DNA from: Deltaproteobacteria bacterium
GTDB lineage: Bacteria; Myxococcota_A; Polyangia; Polyangiales; JADJMO01
Assembly: GCA_016182965.1 (NCBI GenBank)
Contig: JACPFM010000159.1
Span: 1 to 64,000 of the forward strand
Direction of reading: 5' to 3'
DNA: 64,000 nucleotides
Part shown: positions 24,031 to 32,885 of the stretch, piece by piece
How positions within the stretch are numbered: the first letter of the stretch is position 1
How the letters are laid out: the number at the start of each line of letters is the position of its first letter
Program-made: the position numbers and the translations under genes
The notes under the pieces: generated by a model
Told to the model about the DNA's origin: nothing
The model's input: the letters and a program-made list of their open reading frames with translations, nothing else
The model's database searches: none

Positions 24031-24603
24031 ATGAAAGGCGTCGTCGTCGCTGCGCTCGCCGTCGCCCCCGCGGAGGCCCCCGAGGAGCCCCGCGTCGTTC
24101 CGCCGTTGGTGCACGCCGGCGCGCTGATGACGACCATGCGCACCGTCGAGTGGTTCCTCTGGCCGACGCCGTTCGCCGAGAGTGATCGGTTCGTCGAGCG
24201 CTGGGGCGACAGCTTCACGCACGCGCCGAAGTTCGACGCGTCGCGCCGCCCCTTCGAGTGGGACGGCGATCGTTGGTGGATCAACGCCGTCGGACACACG
24301 CTCTTCGGCAGCGAGCTCTACCTCCGCGCGCGCGCCTGCCACTTCGGGTGGGGCGGCGCGCTCGCGTGGACCGCGGGCACGTCGGCGGTGTGGGAGTACG
24401 CCTTCGAGGGCAACGGCGTGCGCCCCTCGGCGCTCGACCTGGTGTGGACGCCGCTCGCGGGGCTGCTCCTCGGCGAGGCGCGCTACGCGCTGTTTCGCGC
24501 GGCGTCCGCGAGGTCCTCGGTCTGGGCGACCGTCGCGCGCATCGGGCTCGATCCGCTGGGCGGCCTCGATCACGCGGTGACCGGGCGCGCCTGCGGGTGG
24601 TGA
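24031..24603 (+). CDS. DUF3943-type membrane protein
   Basis: This protein of about 190 residues opens with a hydrophobic segment (MKGVVVAALAVAPAEA) that could be a signal peptide. The body has WWINAVGHTLFGSELYLRAR, SAVWEYAFEGNGVRPSALDL and PLAGLLLGEARYALF, matching the order seen in DUF3943 proteins (outer-membrane or periplasmic, function unknown). An upstream ATG at 23959 would add a Leu/Ala-rich stretch; the ATG at 24031 gives the cleaner N-terminus. It lies alone, divergent from the Hcp-like gene. Confidence 0.65.
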   Translation: MKGVVVAALAVAPAEAPEEPRVVPPLVHAGALMTTMRTVEWFLWPTPFAESDRFVERWGDSFTHAPKFDASRRPFEWDGDRWWINAVGHTLFGSELYLRARACHFGWGGALAWTAGTSAVWEYAFEGNGVRPSALDLVWTPLAGLLLGEARYALFRAASARSSVWATVARIGLDPLGGLDHAVTGRACGW

Positions 24604-24713
24604 CCGTCACGCGCGCGTGACAGGTTCGCCGGCCATTCCAACGACGAGGCTGCATTCCGCCGTGGTCGCGATCGCGCCGGCGGCGCTCCTCTGCGCTGAT
24701 ACACTTCGCGCGC

Positions 24714-25910
24714 ATGAAGCGAGCCCTTCGCCTCTCCCTGCTCGCCGCGCTCTCGTTCGTCGCGGCGGCCGGCGCGCTGTGGATCGGACGCGGCGCGCAG
24801 CCCGACCACGCGCGCGCGAGCGATCCCGCCGCGGTGCCGGCGGCCAAGGTCGCGCGTCTCGTGCTGGCGCACGGTGAGGTCGACGGCTTCGCCACCGAGA
24901 TCGCCGTCGCGACGATCGATCCGGCCGCCAACTCCGCCGCCGTGAAGCCGCTCGCGTCGGTCGCGCACACGCGAGGCTCGGCCATCCGCGGCGCGGCGTT
25001 CGGCGACGCCGCGTTCGTCGTCGCGCAGCTCGACGGCCCGCGCGGCACCTCGTACGACGGCGTGCTCTTTCGCGTCGAGGGCGGCAAGGTCACGCGGCTC
25101 GTGTCCGAGGTCGCGCGCGCGTCGACGCCCTTCGTCACGCGCCAGGGGAGGGTGCTCGTCGCACGCGGCGCCGACGGCCCGGAGCCCACGCCGGCCGAGG
25201 CGCAGAAGCTGAAGCTGCGCGACGACGAGCTGACCATCGACGACGTCGATCCGATCACCGGCGCCACGCGCACGCTGTGGCGCGGCAAGGGGTATCAGGC
25301 GTTCCTCGGCGCCCGCATCGAGAGCGCCGGCGTCGGCGAGGAGATCGTCGTCTATCACTCGACCGCGAAGGGCGCCGCGCTGTTCGCGCTCGATCCGGCG
25401 AGCGGCGCGGCGCGCGCGCTGCTCCCGGGCGTCGCCCCGTTCGCGCGCGACTTCAGCTTCGACCGCGTGCACGGGGCGCTCTTGTTCGCCGACCTCGGCC
25501 CCGACGGCCGCACCTTCCAGGTGCTGTCGCTCGATCTCGCGAGCCTCGCGCTGCGCGCCGTCTACGCCTCGCCCAACGAGCACCTCATGCCGTTCGCGCT
25601 GCCTAGCGGCGACGTCGCGCTCTCCAGCGACGGCGACAAGGGCCTCGCGGTGATCGTGCAGGCGGGCGGCGGGCAGTTCCGGCTCGTCTCGCCGCTCGGC
25701 GACGGCTCCGACGCCGCGACGCACGCGAGCCCCGATGGCCGCTGGATCGCGCTGCGCCACACGCCCAAGGCCCTCGCCGTCGACGAGCCGCCGAAGGTGG
25801 TCGCCTTCGACCTCGCCGCCGGCAAGATCGTGCCGCTCGGGTTGCCACCCGATCATTTCGTAGAGCCGCTCGGGTTCCTCTCCGCGGGCGCGGCGGGGGG
25901 TGCGCCGTGA
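24714..25910 (+). CDS. Exported WD40/TolB-like beta-propeller protein
   Basis: This 398-residue protein has an N-terminal hydrophobic segment (residues 8-25) acting as a signal anchor or signal peptide. The rest is made of repeated blades such as LFALDPASGAARALLPG, HGALLFADLGPDGRTFQVLSLD and THASPDGRWIALRH, as in TolB/WD40-like propellers. No catalytic motif is seen. Its TGA (25908-25910) overlaps the GTG start of the MYXO-CTERM protein gene at 25907, so the two are coupled and presumably work together outside the inner membrane. Confidence 0.7.
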   Translation: MKRALRLSLLAALSFVAAAGALWIGRGAQPDHARASDPAAVPAAKVARLVLAHGEVDGFATEIAVATIDPAANSAAVKPLASVAHTRGSAIRGAAFGDAAFVVAQLDGPRGTSYDGVLFRVEGGKVTRLVSEVARASTPFVTRQGRVLVARGADGPEPTPAEAQKLKLRDDELTIDDVDPITGATRTLWRGKGYQAFLGARIESAGVGEEIVVYHSTAKGAALFALDPASGAARALLPGVAPFARDFSFDRVHGALLFADLGPDGRTFQVLSLDLASLALRAVYASPNEHLMPFALPSGDVALSSDGDKGLAVIVQAGGGQFRLVSPLGDGSDAATHASPDGRWIALRHTPKALAVDEPPKVVAFDLAAGKIVPLGLPPDHFVEPLGFLSAGAAGGAP

Positions 25911-27973
25911 TCCACGCCCGCTTCTCCTCGGTGCTCGCCGTCCTCTCCGGCGTGCTCGCCGCGTACGCCGTCGCCACGCCGCCGGCCGACGCCGCGTGCG
26001 GGCCGACCTACTGCCCGTCGTACGGCACCTCGCTGCACTCCTGCCCGTGGCGCAGCGGCATTCGCTGCCGCGTCGATCCGGTCAAGAAGGACAACCCGTC
26101 GTTCACCGAGCTGTCGAGCATCTTCGACCAGATCGCCGCCGGTCCCGCGAAGTACGGCTCGCTCGGGTGGAACTACTCGCTCGAGCTCACCGACGGCAAC
26201 AACAAGCCGAAGGCGCCGAGCAAGGTGCCCGCGCACTACCCGTGCGGGCTGCTCAAGGCGGTGAGCGCGCACGAGTCGGTGGGGTGGAACCAGTTCTGCA
26301 TCCCGACCGGCCCCGATTGCCCCGGCTACCAGCGCACGATCGTCGCCTGCGACTGCGGCTACGGCCTGATGCAGGTCACGAGCGGCATGGATCAGGCGCA
26401 CGCGATGCCGTCCTACGACGTCAACCGCGTCGCCTCCGACTCCGGCTACAACGCCTCGGTCGGCAGCCAGATCTACGGCGGCAAGTGGTCCTACGGGCCG
26501 TCGGTGGGCGACCGCCGCGTCGACGTCATCGAGGACTGGTACTTCGCGACCTGGGGCTACAACGGGTTCGCCTACTCGAACAACCCGAACAACCCGGCGT
26601 ACCCCGCCGATCGCAAGCAGTACCGCGATCCGGGCGGCCTCTCCGCGGGCAACTACCCCTACCAGGAGAAGATCTGGGGCTACGTGCGCGTGCCCTACGG
26701 CGCCAAGGAGGGGAAGGGTGCGGGCTACAAGGCCTACGCGATCAGCCTCCCGAACCGCGCCGAGATCTGCTCCTCGTGCGGCAAGCCGACCGCCGACATC
26801 TCCGATCCGTCGCCCCTCCACGTGAGCGACTGCCCCGGCGACGGCGGCCCGGTCACGCCGCCCGGCCCGCGCTACGAGCTCTCGACGAAGATCCAGGGCG
26901 GCGTCGATCCGGTCGCCGACGGATCGAGCAAGGGCATCGCCGACCTGCTCGAGAACGACACGTGGACGGTCGATCTCGTCATCAAGAACGCGGGCGATCA
27001 GGTCTCGCCCAACCTCGATCTCGGCGTCTGGATCGAGGAGCCGTTCGTCAAGGCGCTCACCTGGAAGATCGAGTCCAACGCGACGAGCCCCGACTTCGCG
27101 GTCAACGACGCCGACGGTCGCACCGATCAGCCGCCACGAACCTCGCCCGGACAGGCGTTCACCTTCCACATGAACGCGTTCGGCGTCGGCGAGACCAAGC
27201 GCGTGCGCCTCGAGGTGCGCGGCGCGCAGTACTCGCTCGGCCTCGCCGATCACCCCGACGTGCGCTTCTGGGTGAAGAACGTCGAGGGCGTCTACGCGAA
27301 GCCCGACTTCGACAGCAAGCCGACCAATCCGAGCGGACAGACCTTCAACGGCGGCGATCTGCGCGCGTGGGCGCAGGTCGACATCTTCTCGCCGACGAAG
27401 TGGACCTTCGACGGCGGGACGCTCGAGGGCTGGTCGGGCGCCGCGGGCGCGAACGTCACCGTCGACGCCGCGGCCAAGGCGATGGTGGTCGAGGCGACGG
27501 GCGACGATCCGCAGGCGATCGGGCCGGCGACGGCGTTCGACGCCGCCGCGCTGCCGACGCTGAAGATGCGCGCGAGGAGCACCCTCGGCGGTCCGGTGAA
27601 GATCTACTTCGCGACCAAGGCGCAGAACGGCTTCGACGAGGCGCGCGCGCTCGAGATCCAGTCGCCCGGCGCCGAGCTCGGCGACGTGCAGGTCGACATG
27701 AGCAAGCACCCCGCGTGGCAGGGGACCATCACCCGCCTGCGCATCGATCCGGCCCCCTCGGGCAAGGGCACCTTCGTCGCCGAGGACCTCCGCATGGCAG
27801 GCCCGGGCGGCTTCGAGCCGGGAGGCTCCGACGCCGGGACCACCGGCAACGCGGGAAACAGCGGCGATCTCGAGGGAGGATGCGGCTGCCGACTCGTGCC
27901 CGCCGCCGGCTCGTCGTCGGGGCTCGCGCTCGTCGGACTGCTTGCTCTGGGGTTGCGGCGCCGCCGGCGGTGA
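25907..27973 (+). CDS. MYXO-CTERM surface protein with muramidase-like domain
   Basis: This 688-residue secreted protein has a signal peptide to about residue 30. Residues about 110-250 resemble a lytic transglycosylase/lysozyme-like domain: AHESVGWNQF with Glu123 as the likely acid and CDCGYGLMQV (149-157). Two or more beta-rich segments follow, including a carbohydrate-binding-like region after about 500 (FDGGTLEGWSGAAG). The end is a classic MYXO-CTERM: GGCGCRL, a short hydrophobic helix and RRRRR. In Myxococcota this tail is processed by a myxosortase and anchors proteins at the surface, the Cys being modified. The GTG start overlaps the propeller gene (GTGA). A role in cell-wall remodelling or predation is inference. 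Confidence 0.85.
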   Translation: MIHARFSSVLAVLSGVLAAYAVATPPADAACGPTYCPSYGTSLHSCPWRSGIRCRVDPVKKDNPSFTELSSIFDQIAAGPAKYGSLGWNYSLELTDGNNKPKAPSKVPAHYPCGLLKAVSAHESVGWNQFCIPTGPDCPGYQRTIVACDCGYGLMQVTSGMDQAHAMPSYDVNRVASDSGYNASVGSQIYGGKWSYGPSVGDRRVDVIEDWYFATWGYNGFAYSNNPNNPAYPADRKQYRDPGGLSAGNYPYQEKIWGYVRVPYGAKEGKGAGYKAYAISLPNRAEICSSCGKPTADISDPSPLHVSDCPGDGGPVTPPGPRYELSTKIQGGVDPVADGSSKGIADLLENDTWTVDLVIKNAGDQVSPNLDLGVWIEEPFVKALTWKIESNATSPDFAVNDADGRTDQPPRTSPGQAFTFHMNAFGVGETKRVRLEVRGAQYSLGLADHPDVRFWVKNVEGVYAKPDFDSKPTNPSGQTFNGGDLRAWAQVDIFSPTKWTFDGGTLEGWSGAAGANVTVDAAAKAMVVEATGDDPQAIGPATAFDAAALPTLKMRARSTLGGPVKIYFATKAQNGFDEARALEIQSPGAELGDVQVDMSKHPAWQGTITRLRIDPAPSGKGTFVAEDLRMAGPGGFEPGGSDAGTTGNAGNSGDLEGGCGCRLVPAAGSSSGLALVGLLALGLRRRRR

Positions 27974-28042
27974 AGCGGGCGACCTCGTGTGGGTCTAAGT
28001 ACGCGTGGCCGAGCCGAGCCCTCTCGTGACACATTCGTCAGC

Positions 28043-30553
28043 ATGCGCCGTTTCCGTAGTCCTTCGGTTTTTGTCCTTCTAATCGCGTGTGGTGCGTTCG
28101 GCTGCTCGGCCGCCTCGACCGGCGGCGAGTCGCTCGAGACAGGTCCTGGAGATCTCGACGCCGTGAGCGAGTCCGGCGGCGATGATGCGACAGATACTGG
28201 CGCATCGACCGACGACACCGGCCTCGTCGGCGACGACACGCGTCCGCCCGAGGACTCGGCGCCGCCTCCCGAGGCCGGCGACGGCGGCATGATCCCGGGC
28301 TGCGGGCTCGACAGCGACGGCGACGGGATCATCGACTCCATCGAAGGGCGCGGCGCCTCGGGCGGCGACGTCGACACCGACAAGGACGGCACGCCCGACT
28401 GGAAGGATCTCGACAGCGACGACGACGGCATCCCCGACATCATCGAGTGGGCGGGCGCCGGCTGCGCCACCTCGCCGTTCGACGACATCAACGACGCCGA
28501 CGGCGACGGCACGCCGAACTTCCAGGACACCGACTCCGACGGCAACGGCCTGTCCGACAAGGACGAGGTCTGCCCGCCCGCCGCGGTGCTCACCGCGCTC
28601 GCGTTCCCCGCGTGCGACCCGGGCAAGCCGTACGACTTCGACGGCGACGGCACGCCCGACTACCTCGACTTCGACAACGATCACGACTCGTCGAAGGCCG
28701 ACAAGAGCATCGGCCTCGGCGACAGCAAGGAGCTGAGCGACGACACGGGCGCGTACGTCGGCCTCGTCGACACCGACAAGGACGGCATCCCCGATCTCTA
28801 CGACCGCGACTCCGACAACGACTTCATCCTCGACCTCGACGACGGCCTGTCCGATCCCGACGGCGACGGCGTGAGCGCGTTCCGCGACGTCGACAGCGAC
28901 GGCGACAAGGTGCTCGACGCCTGCGAAGCGCGCGCGAACGGCGCGCCGACGACCGCCGACTACACCAAGGCGCTGCTCGACACCGACGGCGACGGCACGC
29001 CCGACTTCCTCGACAAGGACTCCGACGGCGACCTGCTCGCCGACGGCGCCGAAGACAAGGACGGCGACTGCCAGGCCGACGGCACCGAGACCGATCGCCT
29101 GAAGGCCGACTCCGACGGCGACGGCGTGGGCGACCTCGTCGAGGTGACGCTGCTCGGCGCGGCTGGCGCGAAGGATCCGGCGGCGACGCCCGAGAAGGCC
29201 GGCAAGTTCTACTTCCTCGAGCCGTGGTCGAGCGACGGCTCCGCCAAGCCGACGCCGGCGTCGTCGCTGCTCGCGCTCTCCACCATGCTGAACAAGGGCG
29301 ACGTCGCGTTCATCGTCGACACCACCGGCTCGATGGGCGGCACGATCTCGGGCCTGAAGTCGAGCCTCTCGACGACGATCATCCCCGCGCTCAAGACGCG
29401 CATCCCCGATCTCGGCGTCGGCATCGCCGCCCACGACGACTTCCCGTACAGCTCGTACGGGTCGGCGAGCACGGGCGACAAGCCGTTCTACTTCACGACC
29501 ATCCCGCGCGGGTACGTCACCACGGTGACGGCCGACTCGCAGGCCGCGGCGAACCTGCTGACGACGCACTACGGCGGCGACGGTCCGGAGAGCAACGTCC
29601 AGGCGATGTACAAGGCGCTGACCGGCGTCGCGCTGACGTGGCCCGGCGGCTCGATCGCCGCCGACGCGCCGCCCGCCGGCACCTTCGGCGCGATGCGCTT
29701 CCGCAGCGACGCGCTGCCGATCGTGTTCAACCTCACCGACATCACGAGCCACAACGGCCGGCGCGCGCTCGACAAGACCGGCACGTCGTACAGCGGCATG
29801 GAGGACGTGTATTCGTTCTCGACCTACAACGTCGACCAGCTCGTCGCGAAGATCAACGAGCTCGGCGCGCGCTTCATCGGCGGCGCCGCCGACAACGGCG
29901 GTCGGTCGACCGCCTCGATGGCGCCCTACGGGTTCCTCTCGTACATCGCCGACAAGACCTCGTCGTACGCGCCGCCGAGCGCGTTCACGGGCGGCACCTG
30001 CAAGACCGGCGTCGGTGGCGCGACGATCGCGGCCGACGGACCGCTGGTCGCCGGCGTGCGGCAGTGTCGCCTCGTCTTCAGCTTCAACTCGAGCGGCTCC
30101 GGCCTCGCGACCTCCGTGGTCGACGGCGTGGTCGCCCTGCTGAACTCGATCAAGTTCGACGTCTACGTCGAGGCGTACAACGGCACCGGCGAGACGATCG
30201 ACGTCGTGTCGTCGTTCATGTCGAAGGTCGAGCCGCAGCCGACCGGCGGCAAGGATCCGGTCACCGGCAGCACCTGCGTGACGTTCCCCTCGACGCAGCT
30301 CGCCGACCTGCGCAACACGCCGAAGGCGCTGGCAGGCGCGGGCGACATCGCCGAGACGATCAGGCAGGTGAACCCCGGCGCGTACTACTGCTTCGCGGTG
30401 GTGCCGAAGGAGAACACCACGATCAAGCCGCTCAGCACGCCGCAGACGTTCCGCGCGTGGCTCAAGGTGCTCGCGGTCAAGCCGGCCGGCGGAACCTTCG
30501 CGCTCGGCACCGACCGGGAGGTGCTGTTCATCGTCCCGCCGGTGTTGAACTAG
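28043..30553 (+). CDS. TSP3-repeat and vWA-domain lipoprotein
   Basis: This is an 836-residue surface lipoprotein. A signal peptide with lipobox LIAC (Cys16; Cys21 is an alternative) is followed by an acidic linker to about residue 90. Residues about 92-395 are thrombospondin type 3-like calcium repeats (DSDGDGIID, DTDKDGTPDWKD, DADGDGTPNFQD and more than ten others). Residues about 428-620 form a von Willebrand A domain with the MIDAS start VDTTGSMGG. The protein should bind Ca2+ strongly and act in adhesion or matrix contact. It is 69 bases downstream of the MYXO-CTERM gene on the same strand but the spacing suggests its own promoter. Confidence 0.9.
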   Translation: MRRFRSPSVFVLLIACGAFGCSAASTGGESLETGPGDLDAVSESGGDDATDTGASTDDTGLVGDDTRPPEDSAPPPEAGDGGMIPGCGLDSDGDGIIDSIEGRGASGGDVDTDKDGTPDWKDLDSDDDGIPDIIEWAGAGCATSPFDDINDADGDGTPNFQDTDSDGNGLSDKDEVCPPAAVLTALAFPACDPGKPYDFDGDGTPDYLDFDNDHDSSKADKSIGLGDSKELSDDTGAYVGLVDTDKDGIPDLYDRDSDNDFILDLDDGLSDPDGDGVSAFRDVDSDGDKVLDACEARANGAPTTADYTKALLDTDGDGTPDFLDKDSDGDLLADGAEDKDGDCQADGTETDRLKADSDGDGVGDLVEVTLLGAAGAKDPAATPEKAGKFYFLEPWSSDGSAKPTPASSLLALSTMLNKGDVAFIVDTTGSMGGTISGLKSSLSTTIIPALKTRIPDLGVGIAAHDDFPYSSYGSASTGDKPFYFTTIPRGYVTTVTADSQAAANLLTTHYGGDGPESNVQAMYKALTGVALTWPGGSIAADAPPAGTFGAMRFRSDALPIVFNLTDITSHNGRRALDKTGTSYSGMEDVYSFSTYNVDQLVAKINELGARFIGGAADNGGRSTASMAPYGFLSYIADKTSSYAPPSAFTGGTCKTGVGGATIAADGPLVAGVRQCRLVFSFNSSGSGLATSVVDGVVALLNSIKFDVYVEAYNGTGETIDVVSSFMSKVEPQPTGGKDPVTGSTCVTFPSTQLADLRNTPKALAGAGDIAETIRQVNPGAYYCFAVVPKENTTIKPLSTPQTFRAWLKVLAVKPAGGTFALGTDREVLFIVPPVLN

Positions 30554-30640
30554 TCGCCGCTCGGCCGAAGTACGGCCCTGTTTCGACTCGCAGGCCGAGG
30601 CGCCCTGCTGAGATGCAATCACCAGTCCCGCAAGCGTTTC

Positions 30641-30825
30641 CGTGAACCGCGGGCTGAAGCCCACGGCAACTCGCCCAAGCCCCGCTTCGCGGGGCTCAGC
30701 GAACCATTTCGGGAGGGCGAGACCGGAGCTCTCGAGATCAAACCTGCGGCGGACGTCCGAGCAAGCCCAGCGAAGCTGGGCTTGAGAGGTATGCCGTGGG
30801 CTTCAGCCCGCGGAGATCAGGAATC
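30641..30825. repeat. Second foldback element, same hairpin architecture
   Basis: The outer hairpins H1 are GGGCT-GA-AGCCC (30651-30662), with flanks CCGC.../ACGG, and its inverted partner at 30798-30809. The inner hairpins H2 are AGCCCCGC-TTC-GCGGGGCT (30678-30696) and AAGCCCAGC-GAA-GCTGGGCTT (30763-30783). H1 and H2 are 14-16 bases apart in both arms, as in the 14831-15255 element, and the loops GA and TTC are shared. The stems differ by compensating changes. The rest of the gap 30554-30966 between two convergent genes shows no gene; a heptamer-like GAGTCATCAGTCG lies at about 30870. Confidence 0.8.
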
Positions 30826-30966
30826 CTCTCGTCCGGGGTCAGCGAGGGTGCTCTTGCGGGGCAAAAACCGTGAGTCATCAGTCGCGACGAGAGAGCGAGA
30901 GACGCTCTTCTCCGCTCTCGAGCTGACGCGAGCAGCGACATGGCGGACGCTCGTCAGCGCAGGATC

Positions 30967-32049
30967 TCACGGCGCGATCCGCCCCGCCGCCGCCGCCCGC
31001 ACCGCCTGCTGCGCGAGCAGGCGCACGCCCACGATCATCATCCCGAAGCGCTCGTCCTTCGTCAGGCCCTGCTTGTAGCGGTAGTAGATCTGCTGCGCGA
31101 CCACCGCGGTCTTGAAGAGCGCGAAGCAGAAGTAGAAGAGGACGTCGGCTGTGTCGCGGCCGGTCTTCTCACCGTAGCGCGCGGTCAGCGCCTCGCGCGA
31201 GAGGCTGCCCGGGAGGTAGGTCGGGCCGAAGGCGAACATCTTCAGCTCGTCGGTGTCGTTCGGCTCGACCCAGTACGAGAGCGCGGTGCCGAGGTCCATC
31301 AGCGGATCGCCGATGGTCGACATCTCCCAGTCGAGGACGCCGACGATCCTCGTCGGGTCGCCCGGATCGAGGACCAGGTTGTCGAACTTCCAGTCGTTGT
31401 GGATCAGCGCGGCGCCGCTCTTCTGCGAGACGCGCTCCATGCGGTCGGCGAGCCACGCGGCGATGCCGTCGACGTCGGGGATCTCGTCGGTCTGGCTGTC
31501 GTGGTAGCGCTTGGTCCACCCGGTGACCTGCCGGATGACGTAGCCCTCCGGCTTGCCGAGATCGCCGAGGCCGGCGGCGGCGTAGTCGAGGGCGTGCAGC
31601 TCGGCGAGGCCGTCGATCAGCGCCTCGCTCAGCGCGCGGGCGCGCGGCGGCGAGAGATCGAGCCCCGGCGGGACCGAGCGACGCAGGATGAGCCCGCGGA
31701 TGCGCTCCATCACGTAGAACGGCGCGCCGAGGATCGACGGGTCGTCGGTGTAGGCGAGGGGCTTCGGCGCCTTCGGGTAGATCGCGTGCAGCCGACCGAG
31801 GATCCGGTGCTCGCGGCCCATGTCGTGGGCCGTCTTCACCTTGCTGCCGAAGGGCGGGCGCCGCAGCACCAGCTCGCGATCGCCGACGCGCAGCAGATAG
31901 GTGAGGTTCGAGTGGCCGCTCGGGAACTGCTCGATGACCAGCGGGCCCGAGAGCCCGGCGATCGACGCGTGCAGGAACCGCGCGAGCGCGTCGTGATCGA
32001 GCTCCTCACCCGCGCGCACCGCGCGCGTCCTGTCGACGAGATCGTCCAT
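30967..32049 (-). CDS. APH-family kinase (ACAD10/11-type phosphotransferase)
   Basis: This 360-residue cytosolic protein has the aminoglycoside-phosphotransferase-like kinase fold. FPSGHSNLTYLLRVGDRELVLRRP holds the nucleotide-loop region and ATP-Lys/Arg strand (shown in part as QFPSGHSNLTYLL), LIHNDWKFDNLVLD is the catalytic loop and VLDWEMSTIGDPLMD the metal-binding loop. PPFGSKVKTAHDMGREHRIL is typical of the group related to ACAD10/ACAD11 kinases that phosphorylate hydroxy-acyl-CoA or similar substrates. It probably forms a unit with the histidine-phosphatase gene 95 bases upstream. Confidence 0.85.
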   Translation of the reverse strand: MDDLVDRTRAVRAGEELDHDALARFLHASIAGLSGPLVIEQFPSGHSNLTYLLRVGDRELVLRRPPFGSKVKTAHDMGREHRILGRLHAIYPKAPKPLAYTDDPSILGAPFYVMERIRGLILRRSVPPGLDLSPPRARALSEALIDGLAELHALDYAAAGLGDLGKPEGYVIRQVTGWTKRYHDSQTDEIPDVDGIAAWLADRMERVSQKSGAALIHNDWKFDNLVLDPGDPTRIVGVLDWEMSTIGDPLMDLGTALSYWVEPNDTDELKMFAFGPTYLPGSLSREALTARYGEKTGRDTADVLFYFCFALFKTAVVAQQIYYRYKQGLTKDERFGMMIVGVRLLAQQAVRAAAAGRIAP

Positions 32050-32144
32050 GACCGGAGAGTCTAGTTCACCGGTCGCGGCTCGCGACCGTCGACCGGGCAC
32101 GCGAGCGCAAGCTGGCGGCGCGGCCGGAGACGGCGGACGCCCAC

Positions 32145-32861
32145 TCAGCGTGAGGTGATGAGCGACGGATCGGGCAGGTGGGGCAAGGCGTTGAAGAGCG
32201 TCGGCGTCATGCGCGATCGCGACACGGCGATCTCGGTGATGGATGCGTTGCGGATGACCCCCGAGACATCGAGCATCTTCTGGTCGGACAGCTCGAGCGC
32301 AGCGCGCATCGCCGCCGCGATCGTCCCGCCGGAAGTGAACGCGACCACGCGCCGGCCCTTGCGGTCGAGATCGCGCAGGTTGCCGATGCCCGCCGCGACC
32401 CGGGCGCAGAACGCCTGCCAGGACTCGATGTCCGGGGCGTGGATCATGCCGTCGATCCACATGCGCATCACCGCCTCGAACACCCGCTGGAACCCGCGGA
32501 GCTGCTCCTGACCGGCCGTCTCGGCGAGCTCGGTCATCATCGCGCGCAGCGAGGCGTGCTGCTCGACGAGCGACGGCAGCGTGGTGCGTAAGAGCTCTTC
32601 GGCGTGCATCTCGTCGAAGTCTGCGAGCTCGCGCGGCTCGGGGAACGGCTTGCCGGCGTCGGCGTAGGCCTCGGCGACGATGCGCGCGGTGTCGCGCTGG
32701 CGCCTGCGCGGGCCGGTGATCGCCTCGTCGAAGGCGACGTCGCGCGCGGCCCAGTGCTCGCCGAGCAGCCGCGCCTGGCGCTCGCCGAGGGCGGAGAGCC
32801 GATCGTAGTCGGCGCTGAACAGCGAGGCCTGACCGTGGCGGACGAGGGTGAGCGTGCCCAC
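32145..32861 (-). CDS. Histidine phosphatase (PGAM-like) family protein
   Basis: This 238-residue cytosolic phosphatase has the phospho-accepting His in LTLVRHGQASL (RHG motif), a second Arg in ITGPRRRQRDTA, a Glu near DEMHAEELL and the C-terminal His-equivalent region VAFTSGGTIAAA. In that last motif the usual second catalytic His (SHG) is replaced by Ser-Gly-Gly, as in some members of this branch. The substrate is unknown. The neighbouring APH-like kinase on the same strand suggests a shared acyl or sugar phosphate pathway. Confidence 0.8.
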   Translation of the reverse strand: MGTLTLVRHGQASLFSADYDRLSALGERQARLLGEHWAARDVAFDEAITGPRRRQRDTARIVAEAYADAGKPFPEPRELADFDEMHAEELLRTTLPSLVEQHASLRAMMTELAETAGQEQLRGFQRVFEAVMRMWIDGMIHAPDIESWQAFCARVAAGIGNLRDLDRKGRRVVAFTSGGTIAAAMRAALELSDQKMLDVSGVIRNASITEIAVSRSRMTPTLFNALPHLPDPSLITSR

Positions 32862-32885
32862 CCGGAGATGGTCGCACGGATCGGA

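Noticed and set aside
28079..30664. 861-codon minus-strand frame opposite the TSP3/vWA gene
   Set aside because: It is a repetitive Val/Arg/Ala shadow caused by the GAC-rich repeats of the plus-strand lipoprotein.
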